This document shows, one piece after another, positions 1 through 6,827 of a stretch of 17,303 nucleotides of DNA. A program made the position numbers and the translations under genes. The notes under the pieces are model-generated. The model saw nothing but the letters and a program-made list of their open reading frames with translations. It did not search any database and had not been told where the DNA came from. The DNA lies in assembly GCA_022424815.1 (NCBI GenBank), contig JAKMGS010000024.1, forward strand, positions 1 to 17,303, written 5' to 3'. This stretch comes from Schleiferiaceae bacterium. GTDB lineage: Bacteria > Bacteroidota > Bacteroidia > Flavobacteriales > Schleiferiaceae. Each line of letters starts with the position of its first letter. Position 1 is the stretch's first letter.

Positions 1-948
1 GTCGAGAATCGAATCTGGATGCACGTAATGGCTCACGTCCGCAATGTGCACGCCCACTTCCCAGTGGCCGTTTTCCAATTTCTGTAGCGACAACGCGTCG
101 TCAAAATCCTTCGCGTCCGCCGGATCAATGGTGAAGGTCGGCACCCCTCTGAAATCGCGTCTGTTTTTCGCTATTTCCTTTTCGTCAATGCTTTGGTTGA
201 GCGCATTGGCCTCCTCCTCCACATCTTCAGGAAACTTATACGGCAAACCAAACTCCGCCAATACCGCATGAATCTCTGTGTTGTGATCGCCCGCATCCCC
301 GAGCACTTCTATGATTTCTCCAAAAGGCGAACTCGCGTTTTTCGGCCAGTCCAGGATGCGTGCCACGGCCTTTTGCCCGTGCTTCACCCCCGCTAATTTC
401 TCTTTAGGAATGAATATATCTACCAACATCTTGCGGCTCGACGGCACCAAGAATCCGTACGTCTTGCCGATCTCGACCGTACCCACGAAATCCATCCGCT
501 TGCGCTTGACGATCTCTATGATTTCACCTTCGAGTTTCTTGCCGCCTCGACGTGCATATAAACTGACTTTAACGGTATCCCCATCTAGTGCGTGGTTCAA
601 ATTCGCCGAGCGAATCAAGATATCCGCTTCGGTATCCGGACTGACCACATAGGCGTTCCCGTTCCCTGCCATATCCACCACTCCCGTAGTGTAGACTGCA
701 TTGTATTTGAGCTTGTACTTGCCGCGGTCCACCATCAAAATAGTGCCGTTGCGCTCCATGTCCGCCAGGGCCATTTCGATCTTGGCTTTGACCATAGCTG
801 GCTTGTAGCCCAACTGGGCTGCGAGCTGCTTGTAATTGAATTTGCGGGTCGGGTATTTTTTAAAAACGCCTTCTAGCGCTTGGGCATAGGCCTTGATATC
901 TATGCTGGTCGAGCGTTTTTTGGCCCGTTTATTGTGCTTTCTTGCCAT
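1..948 (-). CDS. rnr: Ribonuclease R, N-terminal part (runs off window)
   Basis: This is a 3'-to-5' processive exoribonuclease (RNB/RNase II superfamily) that degrades structured RNA in the cytoplasm. Only 316 codons lie in the window, about the N-terminal half of a family usually around 700 residues or more; the rest lies beyond position 1. The protein begins MARKHNKRAKKRS, a basic tail. A winged-helix-like segment follows at about residues 18-75, then cold-shock/OB-type segments at about 80-220. The RNB catalytic domain opens with DPADAKDFDDALS from residue 275, which holds the aspartates that bind the catalytic magnesium. The start at 948 is the first ATG before the basic tail. It is divergent from the gene at 1018, with only 69 nt between. 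The RNB motif makes the family secure; RNase R rather than RNase II is favoured by the extra N-terminal helix-turn-helix region. Confidence 0.93.
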   Translation of the reverse strand, partial: MARKHNKRAKKRSTSIDIKAYAQALEGVFKKYPTRKFNYKQLAAQLGYKPAMVKAKIEMALADMERNGTILMVDRGKYKLKYNAVYTTGVVDMAGNGNAYVVSPDTEADILIRSANLNHALDGDTVKVSLYARRGGKKLEGEIIEIVKRKRMDFVGTVEIGKTYGFLVPSSRKMLVDIFIPKEKLAGVKHGQKAVARILDWPKNASSPFGEIIEVLGDAGDHNTEIHAVLAEFGLPYKFPEDVEEEANALNQSIDEKEIAKNRRDFRGVPTFTIDPADAKDFDDALSLQKLENGHWEVGVHIADVSHYVHPDSILD

Positions 949-1017
949 ATATTTAGTAAAAATACTTTTTTATCACGCGGCACTTGTCGTTCGAGTCAAT
1001 ATTAACCTAACAATCCT
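949..1017. promoter_or_regulatory. Divergent intergenic region with weak Bacteroidota-type promoter matches
   Basis: These 69 nt must carry the start signals of both the RNase R gene (minus) and the gene at 1018 (plus). On the plus strand TACTTTTT at 963-970 matches TAnnTTTG except for its last base. A TTG at 942-944 lies 18 nt upstream of it, a plausible spacing. On the minus strand TATTTTTA (964-957) is also a seven-of-eight match and would put transcription start almost on the rnr ATG, but no TTG is well placed for it. Both are inferences from short motifs. Confidence 0.3.
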
Positions 1018-2124
1018 ATGAAAACGTTCTTTCTCTTCTCTGCCCTTTCACTTTCTACCGTTATTACCGCACAAGAGTCGCCCGGCGAAGTCCAAGTTGC
1101 ATTGCCTCAACAAGCTGCATTTACAGATACTGTTTATGCAGAAGCCGAGGCGGTCATAGAAGAAGCCGCTCCCACAAGTACAGACTTGGAAATGTTCTCA
1201 ATGGAAATAGATTATGTACTCTGGAGTTTAGAGGAAGGTCAACTTTCAAAAGAAGAAGCACAAGCTAAAATGGATTCGATCATCTCCGAACTGTATTTGG
1301 CCTCCGACTCGTTTTTTGCAAACTATGTCCCTGATACCGCCGAAGAGGTCTTAAGTTGGAATGACGATTTTTCTGCCTCCTATTCTGGGGCCGATTCCGC
1401 CCAGTACCCACAAGAGCACTACGACACCACATTTGAAGATATCGATTTTGACTTTTCAAGCTTTTTTGAGGAAACTCCAAAAACAAAGGTGGGTGTTTTT
1501 GGTCTTCATTTTGGACCAAATGCTCTAGTCCTCAGCGACCGAAGCATGGCCTCCTCAATGGACAACGTCAATGCAGGACTTTCATGGGAAAGCCGAATTT
1601 TCTTCGGTCAAAAACGACGCATTGGCGGAGTGAAATCCCCTGTGCAACTTGAAACAGGGTTAGGCATCGGTTCGAGTGTCTTCAGTTTTAAAAACGGAAT
1701 GACCATTGATAAAGATCCTATGATGTTTGGAGCTGCAAACCTGGTCCCTATTTCAGGGCTTAGTAACGTGCGTAGAAGTAATTGGAGCATTTCGAGCTTT
1801 GATGTGCCGGCGATCCTGCATTTAGATTTTAGCCCGAAGGGCACTTTTAACGAGGGCCTGAATATAGGATTTGGCGTAATGGGGCGCATTCGTTACCTCA
1901 GCCAAGCCAGCTACAATGGAGCCGATATGGATGGAGATTTCTACACCGAGGTCCGTACCAACGGCTTCCACACTCGCTTGCTTAATTATGCCCTCGTGGG
2001 ACAATTGGGCTATAAAAAATTAAAGATTACCGGGAAACTCGAGCAGCTCCCGCTCTTCAAGGACAACTACTTCCCTGAGGAAGCCTACCTAGGTTCTATA
2101 ACTGTTGGATTCTCGCTAAACTAA
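1018..2124 (+). CDS. Secreted protein, probable outer-membrane beta-barrel
   Basis: The function is unknown. The 368-residue product starts with a signal peptide (residues 1-18, ending ...STVITAQ). An acidic, low-hydrophobicity segment runs from about residue 20 to 155, rich in E, D and S, with clusters such as YAEAEAVIEEAAPT. From about residue 156 to the end the sequence alternates short amphipathic stretches with turns, for example VGVFGLHFGPNAL, SPVQLETGLGIGSS and LNIGFGVMGRIRYL, and finishes with LGSITVGFSLN. This pattern is typical of Bacteroidota outer-membrane beta-barrel (PorT-like) domains. The barrel is short, perhaps 8-10 strands. The acidic segment would then lie in the periplasm or outside the cell. 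The gene stands alone, divergent from rnr and convergent with the Septknot-type gene. The barrel assignment is inferred from strand periodicity and not from a recognised motif. Confidence 0.7.
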   Translation: MKTFFLFSALSLSTVITAQESPGEVQVALPQQAAFTDTVYAEAEAVIEEAAPTSTDLEMFSMEIDYVLWSLEEGQLSKEEAQAKMDSIISELYLASDSFFANYVPDTAEEVLSWNDDFSASYSGADSAQYPQEHYDTTFEDIDFDFSSFFEETPKTKVGVFGLHFGPNALVLSDRSMASSMDNVNAGLSWESRIFFGQKRRIGGVKSPVQLETGLGIGSSVFSFKNGMTIDKDPMMFGAANLVPISGLSNVRRSNWSISSFDVPAILHLDFSPKGTFNEGLNIGFGVMGRIRYLSQASYNGADMDGDFYTEVRTNGFHTRLLNYALVGQLGYKKLKITGKLEQLPLFKDNYFPEEAYLGSITVGFSLN

Positions 2125-2187
2125 GCCCACCGAACAAGGATTTAGTAGAACAAAAATCCTCGCAAAAGCACCGTTGACGTTAAGGCC

Positions 2188-2520
2188 TTAATAGAAAAAG
2201 TGTTTTTTGGAACTGTTTCGCCATCCTGCCTGACTTTGGTATTTGACGAAAAAAATTTTAACGTCAGCCTGAGACTCGTATTTCACAAAGTGAATTGTTT
2301 TATCAGATTGTGATTTGTAATCTACGAAGTACCAGAGTCCTTCGTTCCCTTTCACTTGACTCTGATAATCGACCTTGTACACTTTTAGGTCCGCTTGACT
2401 TTCATACTGAACTACGAAAACCTTGACATCCGCTTGGCTTTCATAATCTACACTAAATACACTTTGACCCTTTGATGTTATCGAAAGCAACATCACGGTG
2501 ATGAATACTGAATACTTCAT
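2188..2520 (-). CDS. Small secreted YxSQ-repeat protein, Septknot (DUF6150) type
   Basis: This is a 110-residue protein with a signal peptide (MKYSVFITVMLLSITSKGQ). The rest is almost wholly six imperfect repeats of about 13 residues built on V-x-Y-x-S-Q-(A/S)-D-x-K, for example VDYESQADVKVF. The third unit carries an insert, VKGNEGLWYF, and the last ends YQSQAGWRN. The DNA repeats too: TCCGCTTG(A/G)CTTTCATA occurs at 2390 and 2429, 39 bp apart. This repeat style and the NEGLWYF insert match the Bacteroidota family I recall as DUF6150, renamed Septknot because its members are predicted or shown to form a deeply knotted fold; this is recall, not a search. No enzymatic residues are apparent and the biological role is unknown. 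I placed the start at 2520 because that ATG begins the signal peptide; the frame is open further upstream but would overlap the protease gene. It begins 10 nt after the S8 protease stop, so it is probably co-transcribed. Confidence 0.8.
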   Translation of the reverse strand: MKYSVFITVMLLSITSKGQSVFSVDYESQADVKVFVVQYESQADLKVYKVDYQSQVKGNEGLWYFVDYKSQSDKTIHFVKYESQADVKIFFVKYQSQAGWRNSSKKHFFY

Positions 2521-2530
2521 GAGGTGAAAA

Positions 2531-4117
2531 TTATTGGTCTTTAGTAGCTGAAGCATTTTCTCGCAGATTCTGTGCAAACGTTAATGCTGTATAAAGATTC
2601 GCTACGCCTCCCGTTTCTGAGAGGGTAGAGAAATGTACTTTCTTCTTTTTCGTGCCCGGCATAATAACCTTCTCGTCGTATTTCACGCTGGACATAAGGA
2701 TGACTTGCTTAACCTGTGCAGCACTTAATTCTGGGTACATTCCACGTATCAAGGTGGCTATTCCACTCACCACCGGTGCGGCCATCGAAGTTCCGCTATT
2801 GCTTTGGTATCGGCTCTGTGGTACCGTCGAGTAAATCTCATAACCCGGAGCGAAAACATCAACTTGGAACCCATAATTTGAAAACGGCGCCGCTAAATCT
2901 TCGTAATCTCCATATCGAGAGGCGCCCACTTCAATCCAATGGTCGTATCTCGCATCTATGGCCTCGTTCCAGCCGTTGGGGTAATTCTTATACTTATCCA
3001 CGCTGTGGCCGTCGTTCCCTGCCGCATGCACTAATAGTACGTCGTGCTCCGCAGCATACTGAATTGCGCTCTCCACATATTCATCCATATGGCCAACATC
3101 TTTTCCGAAGCTCATATTGATCACTTTAGCGCCATTGTCCACCGCATAGCGAATGGCATTAGCCACATCCTTATCGCGCTCATCACCGTTAGGAACTACG
3201 CGCAAGGTCATAATACGCGCATTTGTCGCCACGCCGTCCATACCTAATCCATTGTTTCTTTTCGCCCCGATGATACCCGCCACGTGAGTGCCATGAGAAG
3301 CGTCTGGACCGTATACTCTATTGTCGCCATAGAATGGATTCTCGCTGCTCTCTGGGTCATCACCAACCATACTACGTGGTTTAAAATCTGGGTTGAGATG
3401 ATATTCTAATTGGTCATTGAAATGGGTAAATCCTCCGGTGACCTCCTCTTCTATTTCCCATTGCTCCATACCGTCATTCAACATACGTACAATACCGCTG
3501 GCTACTAGCTTTTTCATGAAGCCTACGTCTTCTCCTTCTTTGAATGCCTCTGCACATTCTACGGTCAGTACGCCATCACAATGCGCCTCCACTTCGCGGT
3601 ACGCATCGTTGAGGGTGCGCATAAATCCAATGCTCTTCTCCGCCGATTTACGGTCCTTCTTCAGGCGCTTTTGGTATTGCTTGAGCTGCTTTTTTTCAGC
3701 ACCATTGAGGTCCGATTTTGCGAGCAATCTGTTCATATCACGTACAAACTCCATCTGCTCTGGACCTACTTCACCGCCCGAACCGCTCAAAAAGCTCCAG
3801 CCGTGAATATCGTCTACGTAACCATTTCCATCGTTATCAATCCCATCATCTGGAACCTCGCCTTGGTTTACCCAAAGTACCTCTTGAAGATCTTCATGCG
3901 TAATATCCGTACCGCCATCAATGACTGCCACTACAACGGTTTGAATGATTTTATAGGGGACTAATTCCTTGTAGGCACGCTCCGAACTGATGCCGTTAAT
4001 GCGGTCAGCGTCTGGGCACTTGTGGTACCAGGTTTGTTCAACGGAAAGGCTGTCTTGGGCACTTGCAGTAGAATAAAAAAGTACTGCACTTAGAAATAAA
4101 AAACCTAGGCGTATCAT
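2531..4117 (-). CDS. Secreted S8 family (subtilisin-like) serine protease
   Basis: This is an exported endopeptidase of 528 residues. A signal peptide (MIRLGFLFLSAVLFYSTASA) is followed by only about 40 residues before the catalytic domain, so there is no full inhibitor-type prodomain. All catalytic elements are visible: Asp67 in VAVIDGGTD, His275 in SHGTHVAG, the oxyanion Asn368 in HAAGNDG and Ser444 in SGTSMAAPV. The Asp and His are separated by an insertion of about 170 residues. It starts with a calcium-site-like loop, DGIDNDGNGYVDD (91-103), and continues with a charged helical stretch rich in K, E and Q (about 125-165). Bacteroidota S8 peptidases of about 530 residues with this insertion are common. 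No type IX secretion C-terminal domain is seen; the protein ends soon after the catalytic fold. It lies 50 nt after the MORN-like gene and 10 nt before the Septknot-type gene, with no TAnnTTTG in the 50-nt gap. The substrate is unknown. Confidence 0.93.
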   Translation of the reverse strand: MIRLGFLFLSAVLFYSTASAQDSLSVEQTWYHKCPDADRINGISSERAYKELVPYKIIQTVVVAVIDGGTDITHEDLQEVLWVNQGEVPDDGIDNDGNGYVDDIHGWSFLSGSGGEVGPEQMEFVRDMNRLLAKSDLNGAEKKQLKQYQKRLKKDRKSAEKSIGFMRTLNDAYREVEAHCDGVLTVECAEAFKEGEDVGFMKKLVASGIVRMLNDGMEQWEIEEEVTGGFTHFNDQLEYHLNPDFKPRSMVGDDPESSENPFYGDNRVYGPDASHGTHVAGIIGAKRNNGLGMDGVATNARIMTLRVVPNGDERDKDVANAIRYAVDNGAKVINMSFGKDVGHMDEYVESAIQYAAEHDVLLVHAAGNDGHSVDKYKNYPNGWNEAIDARYDHWIEVGASRYGDYEDLAAPFSNYGFQVDVFAPGYEIYSTVPQSRYQSNSGTSMAAPVVSGIATLIRGMYPELSAAQVKQVILMSSVKYDEKVIMPGTKKKKVHFSTLSETGGVANLYTALTFAQNLRENASATKDQ

Positions 4118-4167
4118 TTTGTATTGGTGTTGGTTTAATTAGACGGTTTATTTATGCTTGAGTCTTA

Positions 4168-6318
4168 TCAATCCTTTTCTAGCGGGTAACCCGCAGAATG
4201 TAAAATTGAGTAGAACTCTTCAATGTTTGAAACCTCTTTACTCTTTATGATTAGTTCTTTCTTAACCAAGAAGCGAATAATTTCATCGCGCTCCTGAATT
4301 TGGGCAACGGCCTTTTCAAATTCTTGAACGTCTGTTTTTAGCACGATAAAGGACATTTCATCTGATACAGACCAATGTTTAAAGAATTCTTTCTCTTCGA
4401 AAAGCTGCAGTGTCTTTTTCAAAACTTTACGTTGTTTTTGACTTCCATCATTTTCTAAAGACTTCACAAATGTTTGAAACTCCAGTTTGGCTATAAAAAC
4501 AGACATTATTGACTCTTTATATAAAGACATCACCTTGATTTCTGATGCTCTTTCAAGCAAAGGATCATTGAAAACCGCCCTTTGTTCTTCTAATACATAT
4601 TTGGAGGCATTTATTGCATTTATCAATGAGTCAATTTTAGGAGCAAATGATAAAATTTCCTCCAGCTTTGGGACATATTCTTTTAAATAATACGTGTATT
4701 CCTTTTCGTCAATTTTGAATTTTGTTATCCTTTGTTTTTGCGCCACCAAAAGAGGATTGGTCTTTTCTAAATACTTAGTACTAGAAGACGAAACGTTAGC
4801 AATGAAAATCCGCGACTGCTCGTTAAACGTATTAATAGAATCTCGAATAAACGCTTGGCGTTGAACGTACTTATTCGTGGAGTCTATTTTAAATGTATTT
4901 ATTGAATCTCTTATGAACGCTTGGCGTTGAACGTACTTGTTGGTTGAGTCTACACGAAACGACTGAATCGAATCTTTTACAAACTGAATCCGAGCGTTAT
5001 ACGTATTTACAGAGTCTATCTTAAACTGCGCCTTAGCTTCGGCAGCGTATGCTGATGAAATAGCACTGGCTAATTCTGGAGACCATTGTAGGCTAGGAAA
5101 CGATGCAATTTTAAAATCAATGGAATCTTGACCAAAATCCCAAGCTTCAATGGGGTTGAACAATTCTATAACCCTGTCCGAAACCTTTGTGATTAAATAA
5201 AGGCCTGGGTTTCTACTTTTATCGTAGTAGCTGGTTTCGTAAATGTCTCTATATCTACTAGAGAAATCATAAACATAAATCTTACTCTCTTCGAAGTACG
5301 TGTGATCTAATTGTTTCCAGGATGACGGAAAGCCGCATAATACATCTACCTCGTGCTCTCGACAGTTTCTATCGTTGTAGCCATACGTCTTGTTAAATAG
5401 ATCGTCACTGATGCTAGAGTAGCTAATGAGATTTAAATCTTCCAAATCCATATTATTTAAGCTCTGCAATTCGTTTATTGCACTCAGTGGCTGGTCGCAC
5501 AAAAGTGTTTTTAACTCGTTATTACAATAGTATTCTCTGTTTATAAGTCTTTGTTGAACATATGTATTCAATGACGCTCTAAAACCGTCAAAATCCTGTG
5601 TACTAGACTCGTAGAGTGTAATGAACACGTCGTCAAACGACTCATTGAAAAGTAACTGGCCCGTTGAATTATCCAAAAGTCTTTCACTCAGTAATATTCC
5701 TTTGGAGTATTTCCTCTCGAACAAATAAAAAATATTATCCTCGGACATCACTTCAATGGTTAGTGTCCCGTCTAGTTTGCCATCTACAAAGTTTCCGTTC
5801 AACTTACACCAACGCATGTTGTGGCCATAGCCAGAGTATTCTTTTTGAAAATCGGCCTTGTAAGAAATTTTTCCTGAGAATTTATTTTTATCAAACCCAC
5901 AAGAGAGAGACTCTTGTATAAAATTATCCTCCTTTTGTTTGATTGTTACATAGTAACTCCCGTTCAAAGCACCGTCAAGAAAATTCGATTTGACCAATAG
6001 CTCTTCGCTTCGGTTATCATAGGTAATGGTCCAGCGCCCTGTTTTTCTCCCTTTATCGAATTGTCCATAGATCCTATACGGGCGATATGTATCGTCATTA
6101 GTAAAAGAAAAGTTCCCGTTATACTCCCTGCCCTCTGAGCCGTCGAGGTACCTATACTCCGCCGTGCCAACAATTGTACTTGGTTGACTATATCCCCAGC
6201 CCATTCTTTCGTTTGAAACCAGTTTGTATCCCCCTTTATAAGTTTTCTGCGCAAGCAGCACAGATGATGGTAGTATAAATACAATTAAAGTGACTGCTTT
6301 AAAAAACGTGCCTCTCAT
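4168..6318 (-). CDS. Exported MORN-like protein with 22-residue tandem repeats, function unknown
   Basis: The 716-residue product begins with a signal peptide (MRGTFFKAVTLIVFILPSSVLLAQ). Residues about 60-210 contain several units resembling MORN or YwqK-type repeats (G-x-F-x-x-G-x-x-x-G-x-W/x), such as YGQFDKGRKTGRWTIT, SNFLDGALNGSYYV and GNFVDGKLDGTLTI. A middle region (about 225-425) has several cysteines and no recognised motif. Residues 432-497 form three tandem 22-residue repeats (FKIDSTNKYVQRQAFIRDSINT type). The remainder to 716 is mainly charged and probably helical, perhaps coiled coil. MORN-like repeats usually act as binding or scaffolding surfaces, and no catalytic motif is visible. 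The gene looks AT-richer than its neighbours: 4681-4740 has 14 G/C of 60 by hand count. It is first in a likely three-gene operon with the S8 protease and the Septknot-type gene, behind a good promoter match at 6360-6367. Confidence 0.75.
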   Translation of the reverse strand: MRGTFFKAVTLIVFILPSSVLLAQKTYKGGYKLVSNERMGWGYSQPSTIVGTAEYRYLDGSEGREYNGNFSFTNDDTYRPYRIYGQFDKGRKTGRWTITYDNRSEELLVKSNFLDGALNGSYYVTIKQKEDNFIQESLSCGFDKNKFSGKISYKADFQKEYSGYGHNMRWCKLNGNFVDGKLDGTLTIEVMSEDNIFYLFERKYSKGILLSERLLDNSTGQLLFNESFDDVFITLYESSTQDFDGFRASLNTYVQQRLINREYYCNNELKTLLCDQPLSAINELQSLNNMDLEDLNLISYSSISDDLFNKTYGYNDRNCREHEVDVLCGFPSSWKQLDHTYFEESKIYVYDFSSRYRDIYETSYYDKSRNPGLYLITKVSDRVIELFNPIEAWDFGQDSIDFKIASFPSLQWSPELASAISSAYAAEAKAQFKIDSVNTYNARIQFVKDSIQSFRVDSTNKYVQRQAFIRDSINTFKIDSTNKYVQRQAFIRDSINTFNEQSRIFIANVSSSSTKYLEKTNPLLVAQKQRITKFKIDEKEYTYYLKEYVPKLEEILSFAPKIDSLINAINASKYVLEEQRAVFNDPLLERASEIKVMSLYKESIMSVFIAKLEFQTFVKSLENDGSQKQRKVLKKTLQLFEEKEFFKHWSVSDEMSFIVLKTDVQEFEKAVAQIQERDEIIRFLVKKELIIKSKEVSNIEEFYSILHSAGYPLEKD
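4828..5025 (-). repeat. Three in-frame 66-bp tandem repeats
   Basis: Three consecutive 66-bp units encode residues 432-453, 454-475 and 476-497 of the MORN-like protein. Units two and three differ at only two residues (Arg/Lys and Val/Ile) but have nine synonymous codon differences. A 23-bp tract is identical, centred on the codons for KYVQRQA. Unit one is more diverged (FKIDSVNTYNARIQFVKDSIQS). The array is therefore old and held by selection on the protein, not a fresh duplication. Confidence 0.9.
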
Positions 6319-6359
6319 ATTTCTTGCTTTGAACGAATTGGTTTGGGTTAAAGACTTAT

Positions 6360-6367
6360 CAAAAATA
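6360..6367 (-). promoter_or_regulatory. Candidate -7 promoter element for the MORN/protease/Septknot operon
   Basis: On the minus strand the bases read TATTTTTG, a perfect match to the Bacteroidota -7 consensus TAnnTTTG. It lies 41 nt before the ATG at 6318, so a transcript would carry a leader of roughly 35 nt. No ideal TTG lies at the expected -33 distance; the nearest similar triplet is a TTA 23 nt upstream. No comparable element occurs before the protease or Septknot-type genes, which supports one shared promoter here. Confidence 0.45.
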
Positions 6368-6604
6368 ACGTTTTTACCTCTACCGGGTTTTAACTTATAT
6401 CATTAGCATTGTCATGCATATGGCTTCTGTTGCAATACGACATCAGTTTACGTTGTACAGTGGTTTGGTTGAGGTTTTGTCCCCTTGTAGGTTCCAAGAA
6501 GTGTGACTTGGCCATTCCCGCGGAAACTCTGTTGGGACTAGGAGTGCGAGGCGTTCGCCTCGCGGACCTGGGCATCGGAAGGTATTGTTCTCGATAACGC
6601 CCTT

Positions 6605-6632
6605 CAACGCTTGTAGCGTTGTGGTCTTTTTT
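6605..6632 (+). terminator. Hairpin with T-run, possible rho-independent terminator
   Basis: A perfect 7-bp stem (CAACGCT/AGCGTTG) with a TGT loop is followed after TGG and TC by six T residues. The three-base gap before the T-run weakens the call. No plus-strand protein gene ends here. If it is real, it would end an unannotated plus-strand RNA starting somewhere in 6380-6500. Confidence 0.4.
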
Positions 6633-6671
6633 ATACCCTCCTCACCTGAGCAAGCTCAGATCGCAGGGCAT

Positions 6672-6704
6672 AAAAAAAGCCCCTCACTCTCGTGAAGGGC
6701 TTTT
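6672..6704 (-). terminator. Rho-independent terminator of tRNA-Gln
   Basis: Read on the minus strand, GCCCTTCAC-GAGA-GTGAGGGGC forms a 9-bp stem with one mismatch and is followed by seven T residues. It begins about five bases after the tRNA-Gln 3' end, as expected for termination of that transcript. The A-run on its 5' side also pairs in the other direction, so it might work weakly on the plus strand too. Confidence 0.8.
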
Positions 6705-6708
6705 ATCG

Positions 6709-6779
6709 TTACCCGACTAGGACTCGAACCTAGAATAACGGTACCAAAAACCGGTGTGTTGCCATTACACTATCGGGCA
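6709..6779 (-). tRNA. tRNA-Gln (anticodon TTG)
   Basis: The 71-nt gene folds as a cloverleaf. The acceptor is TGCCCGA with TCGGGTA (one G-U pair), the D-stem is GTGT/ACAC, and the T-arm is CTAGG-TTCGAGT-CCTAG. The anticodon loop TTTTGGT places TTG at positions 34-36, which reads CAA/CAG glutamine codons. The variable loop has 4 nt. The anticodon stem CCGGT/ACCGT has a C-U mismatch at 27-43. The discriminator is A and the genome does not encode CCA, so the CCA would be added by nucleotidyltransferase. A promoter match lies just upstream and a terminator just downstream, so this looks like a stand-alone transcription unit. The gatC gene at 13214 encodes part of the amidotransferase that could charge this tRNA by the indirect route if GlnRS is absent. 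Confidence 0.95.
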
Positions 6780-6799
6780 ATTATCCCCATTTGGGACGG

Positions 6800-6827
6800 C
6801 AAATATACTGTAATTGGGATTACTCAA
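6800..6827 (-). promoter_or_regulatory. Bacteroidota-type promoter of tRNA-Gln
   Basis: On the minus strand TTG (6827-6825) is followed after 17 nt by TATATTTG (6807-6800), a perfect match to the TTG/TAnnTTTG consensus of the Bacteroidota housekeeping sigma factor. The tRNA 5' end is 21 nt below the -7 box, leaving a short leader for RNase P to remove. The spacing is slightly short but within the usual range. Confidence 0.65.

Larger units (their letters stand above)
6319..6671. other. Intergenic stretch with strong hairpins; possible structured RNA
   Basis: No credible protein gene lies here; the short open frames lack family features. The stretch holds several inverted repeats. At 6546-6563 there is a perfect 8-bp-arm palindrome, GCGAGGCG/CGCCTCGC, which can be extended outward by CTAGG pairing with CCTGG. 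At 6489-6506 is CCAAG/CTTGG. At 6605-6621 is CAACGCT-TGT-AGCGTTG, followed by a T-run. At 6646-6659 is CTGAGC/GCTCAG. A longer-range match, CAATAC (6433-6438) with GTATTG (6582-6587), could close a hairpin-rich domain of about 150 nt. I could not match it to 6S, SRP RNA, RNase P RNA or tmRNA by eye. The orientation is suggested only by the T-run on the plus strand. Confidence 0.4.

Noticed and set aside
2137..2160. 7-bp hairpin AGGATTT/AAATCCT between two convergent genes
   Set aside because: The loop is 10 nt and no T-run follows on either strand, so I could not support a terminator call.
2180..2191. 12-bp palindrome TTAAGGCCTTAA overlapping the Septknot-type stop codon
   Set aside because: It occurs once, cannot form a loop without losing central pairs, and has no flanking operator-like context.
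2188..2520. Regularly spaced 39-bp DNA similarity that could suggest a repeat array or CRISPR-like element
   Set aside because: The similarity follows 13-residue protein repeats in frame; there are no unique spacers and the units are diverged.
6409..6597. Small plus-strand open frame of 62 codons and a minus-strand one at 6390-6575
   Set aside because: Both run through the GC-rich hairpins, lack family features or a credible start region, and look like chance frames in a non-coding stretch.
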